Positions 6,807 through 8,302 of a stretch of 8,302 nt of DNA are shown here, one piece after another. The notes below the pieces were generated by a model. That model saw nothing but the letters and a program-made list of their open reading frames with translations, had not been told where the DNA came from and did no database searches. Position 1 is the stretch's first letter. Each line of letters begins with the position of its first letter. A program made the translations under genes and the position numbers. The stretch spans positions 1 through 8,302 of the forward strand of contig CAIRRW010000403.1 of NCBI GenBank assembly GCA_903881065.1. Direction: 5' to 3'. Source of the stretch: an uncultured Bacteroidota bacterium (GTDB lineage Bacteria; Bacteroidota; Bacteroidia; 2-12-FULL-35-15).

Positions 6807-6837
6807 TTGAAAATTATTCATTATCAATTTTCCATTA
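6797..6837 (-). terminator. Hairpin abutting the Smr gene stop codon
   Basis: The arms 6797-6810 and 6824-6837 pair at 13 of 14 positions around a 13-base loop, starting at the base directly after the stop codon (6840-6838). A second, overlapping inverted repeat (6791-6801 with 6819-6829, 11 of 11) shares part of the arms. No T tract follows on the - strand, so it may be a 3'-end stabiliser or an imperfect terminator separating the gene from rnpB. AT-rich AATTGATAATG hairpins of this kind recur between genes in Bacteroidota. Confidence 0.4.
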
Positions 6838-7866
6838 TTAATTAGTAAGAATTTCTGTGGCTCCAAAGCCGTATTTTGAGTAGGATGCGTCGTAAGCTTT
6901 TACATTTTTATACGAGGTAAGCACTTTGAGTACTTCTTGTTTAAGTTTTAATTTCCCTACTCCATGTATTACTATTAGTTTTCTGTAACGTTCATTAATG
7001 GCTTTGTCTAGTGCTTTTTGAAAATGCTTTAACTGTATCTGAACAATTTCATGATTGGATAAATGAGAATAACGATCGAGTAGCTCGTGAATGTGCAAGT
7101 CAATTTCCATTTCGAGCGCAGGATTGTTAACTGCATTTGGTTTTGAATTTACATTTGTAGGTGCTGTAGTTTTTTTCTGTAATAAATAGCTTGATAAATC
7201 ACCACTTACCAATGATGCTTTTTCCGACTCAGATAAATCATCTATAAGCGAAATGTTGATGGTGTAGGCTTTTTCATCAATAAAACTATTTGCCTCAAAA
7301 GCTTTTTCCTTATAAAGTTTTATTACTCTAAATTTAATAATTTCACTCACTGGATATTGATACGAATGTTCATTTTTATCAAAAAACAATACATCTACTT
7401 TGAAATTTGCAAGCTGTTCAATTTGTTTTTTCTCAAAAGTAGCTATCAATTCAGAGGTATAAGCTTCCAATTCTCCTGCTTCAATCGTTACTGTTTTTTG
7501 ATTTCTAAGAACAGAAAACGTAAACATCGTTTGGTACGCAGTATGATTTATTAACCAAACATTCATATTCGAGTGTTCTATATCATTCTCTTTTTCAGGT
7601 GAAAAGGCGATATATATGCCTTCCTGCTTTAAGTTGTTTTGTGCTATTTCATATTTTTCAATAGGATGAACAATTGGCAGCGCAGGTTTCGGTAATTCTT
7701 TTTCAATAGTATTATCTTCTACCAAAATCAACTCCGAAATTAATACAGGAACCTCAAAACCATCTTCAATTATCACACCCACAGTAGTTTTATTGATGAT
7801 TTTGCATACGATGCCTTCCCGCTTTTCGTTCAGAAACCTAACTTTATCACCTATCTTGTAATTCAT
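6838..7866 (-). CDS. DUF2027 and Smr (MutS2 C-terminal-like) domain protein
   Basis: A 342-residue cytosolic protein. Residues 1-50 form a small basic beta-rich segment (IGDKVRFLNEKREGIVCKI) resembling KOW/Tudor-like folds. Residues 80-230 match the DUF2027 type seen in Bacteroidota, and a Pro/Asn/Thr-rich linker spans about 231-250. The C-terminal Smr domain (253-342) carries IDLHIHEL (255-262), VIHGVGKLKLK (299-309) and GATEI (335-339). Smr domains bind or nick nucleic acids, as in MutS2 and ribosome-collision factors. The HGxGxGxL loop is here HGVGKLKLK, without the third glycine. The precise role is unknown. The start at 7866 is supported by a consensus -7 box four bases upstream, which would make the mRNA leaderless. 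It reads toward rnpB and is separated from it by a hairpin. Confidence 0.9.
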   Translation of the reverse strand: MNYKIGDKVRFLNEKREGIVCKIINKTTVGVIIEDGFEVPVLISELILVEDNTIEKELPKPALPIVHPIEKYEIAQNNLKQEGIYIAFSPEKENDIEHSNMNVWLINHTAYQTMFTFSVLRNQKTVTIEAGELEAYTSELIATFEKKQIEQLANFKVDVLFFDKNEHSYQYPVSEIIKFRVIKLYKEKAFEANSFIDEKAYTINISLIDDLSESEKASLVSGDLSSYLLQKKTTAPTNVNSKPNAVNNPALEMEIDLHIHELLDRYSHLSNHEIVQIQLKHFQKALDKAINERYRKLIVIHGVGKLKLKQEVLKVLTSYKNVKAYDASYSKYGFGATEILTN

Positions 7867-7870
7867 TTGT

Positions 7871-7878
7871 CAAAAGTA
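7871..7878 (-). promoter_or_regulatory. -7 promoter box of the DUF2027/Smr gene
   Basis: On the - strand TACTTTTG (7878-7871) matches TAnnTTTG exactly and is followed by ACAA and then ATG (7866). No clear TTG is seen at the -33 position. Using the same box-to-start distance as rnpB, transcription would begin at or one base before the ATG. Confidence 0.5.
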
Positions 7879-8054
7879 GATAGATTAATTGAATAACTGC
7901 CTAATTCAGTAATATACAATATCTGATTATTTGATTTGCCATGTATCCTAAATAATCTACTGAGCAAATTAGCTTCTTTCGCTTTCAATGAAAATTTATT
8001 AGCAACCAAACCTTGTATTGCATTATAAATCCGAGAAAATGTATTTGGAATGTA

Positions 8055-8195
8055 CTATAAAGTATGATTAAGCAATTTGCCGCTTTCTACCAACTGTTTC
8101 AAATGCGGCTCATAAACTACTTTTTTCATCAAGTCGATATGTCCGATATGATGACAATCCGTACCAAGAAAAGAAATCATGTTTTTCTCTATTAA
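8055..8195 (-). pseudogene. CpsB/YwqE-type PHP tyrosine phosphatase, C-terminal remnant
   Basis: The frame reads LIEKN from 8195, then MISFLGTDCHHIGHIDLM, and ends ESGKLLNHTL with TAG at 8057-8055. This resembles the C-terminus of the CpsB/CapC/YwqE family, manganese-dependent PHP-fold phosphatases that act on tyrosine kinases controlling polysaccharide export; GTDCHH is one of their metal-binding motifs. Only about 46 of roughly 250 residues remain. The same frame is stopped by TAG at 8201-8199, just past the junction with the MazG-like fragment. ATG 8180 could make a 41-residue peptide, but the other metal ligands are missing. The match rests on recalled family sequence. The stretch 7879-8054 to its left shows no supported gene. 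Confidence 0.6.
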
Positions 8196-8196
8196 T

Positions 8197-8302
8197 TGCT
8201 AATTCATCTGCCAGCTCTTTATCTTTATCGGATTCTTTAAAAGATTGTTCACCATACTTTCTTGCAATAATCCGGGCGACTTCACCTACTTCCTCAGTTA
8301 AC
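8197..8302 (-). pseudogene. MazG-like nucleotide pyrophosphohydrolase, truncated
   Basis: The frame enters from the right edge and reads LTEEVGEVARIIARKYGEQS, then FKESDKDKELADELA. This is the core of the all-alpha NTP pyrophosphohydrolases of the MazG-like group, which hydrolyse nucleoside triphosphates to monophosphates and pyrophosphate. The first metal motif (EEVGE) is present. Family members continue DELADVLF, where ExxD supplies the second set of metal ligands; here the match stops at ELA and the reading turns into INREKHDFFS, ending at TGA 8112-8110. The point of divergence coincides with the start of the CpsB-like fragment in another frame, so the gene appears cut by a deletion or rearrangement and inactive. 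The true N-terminus is outside the window. Confidence 0.65.

Overview
The window is AT-rich and comes from a member of the Bacteroidota. The evidence is a PorQ-type protein of the type IX secretion system (T9SS), a subtilase with a C-terminal T9SS sorting domain, promoters of the Bacteroidota form TAnnTTTG, starts without Shine-Dalgarno sequences, and a DUF2027-plus-Smr protein typical of the phylum. The class or order cannot be fixed from the sequence alone.

Left end (1-1007): ten short REP-like hairpins lie in 533 bases, arranged as two 98%-identical 232-base copies of a nested inverted repeat joined by 63-base tandem units. The array runs directly into the 5' end of an IS200-like (Y1, HUH) transposase gene. 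Every complete 63-base unit carries the start codon and first 20 bases of that gene, so repeats and transposase form one system resembling REP/REPIN elements with their RAYT transposases. The interval 1008-1388 holds the decayed 5' stub of an SRAP (YedK/HMCES-like) gene.

Centre (1389-6376, + strand): a lipoprotein gene is followed after 7 bases by a secreted S8 serine protease with a type A T9SS sorting domain, probably as one operon. Next come cinA (pyridine nucleotide repair) and porQ (T9SS surface-attachment component). The protease is thus a likely client of the machinery to which PorQ belongs.

Right part (6408-7866, - strand): the RNase P RNA gene rnpB has its own promoter and 3' U tract. 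Upstream of it on the same strand is the DUF2027/Smr protein, whose stop codon directly abuts a 13/14-bp hairpin. The right edge (8055-8302) holds two gene remnants fused at about 8196: the N-terminal half of a MazG-like pyrophosphohydrolase and the C-terminal tail of a CpsB/YwqE-type PHP phosphatase.

The strongest leads are the hairpin array with compensatory stem changes and captured transposase start codons, the two promoters that predict leaderless mRNAs when calibrated on rnpB, and the three gene remnants.
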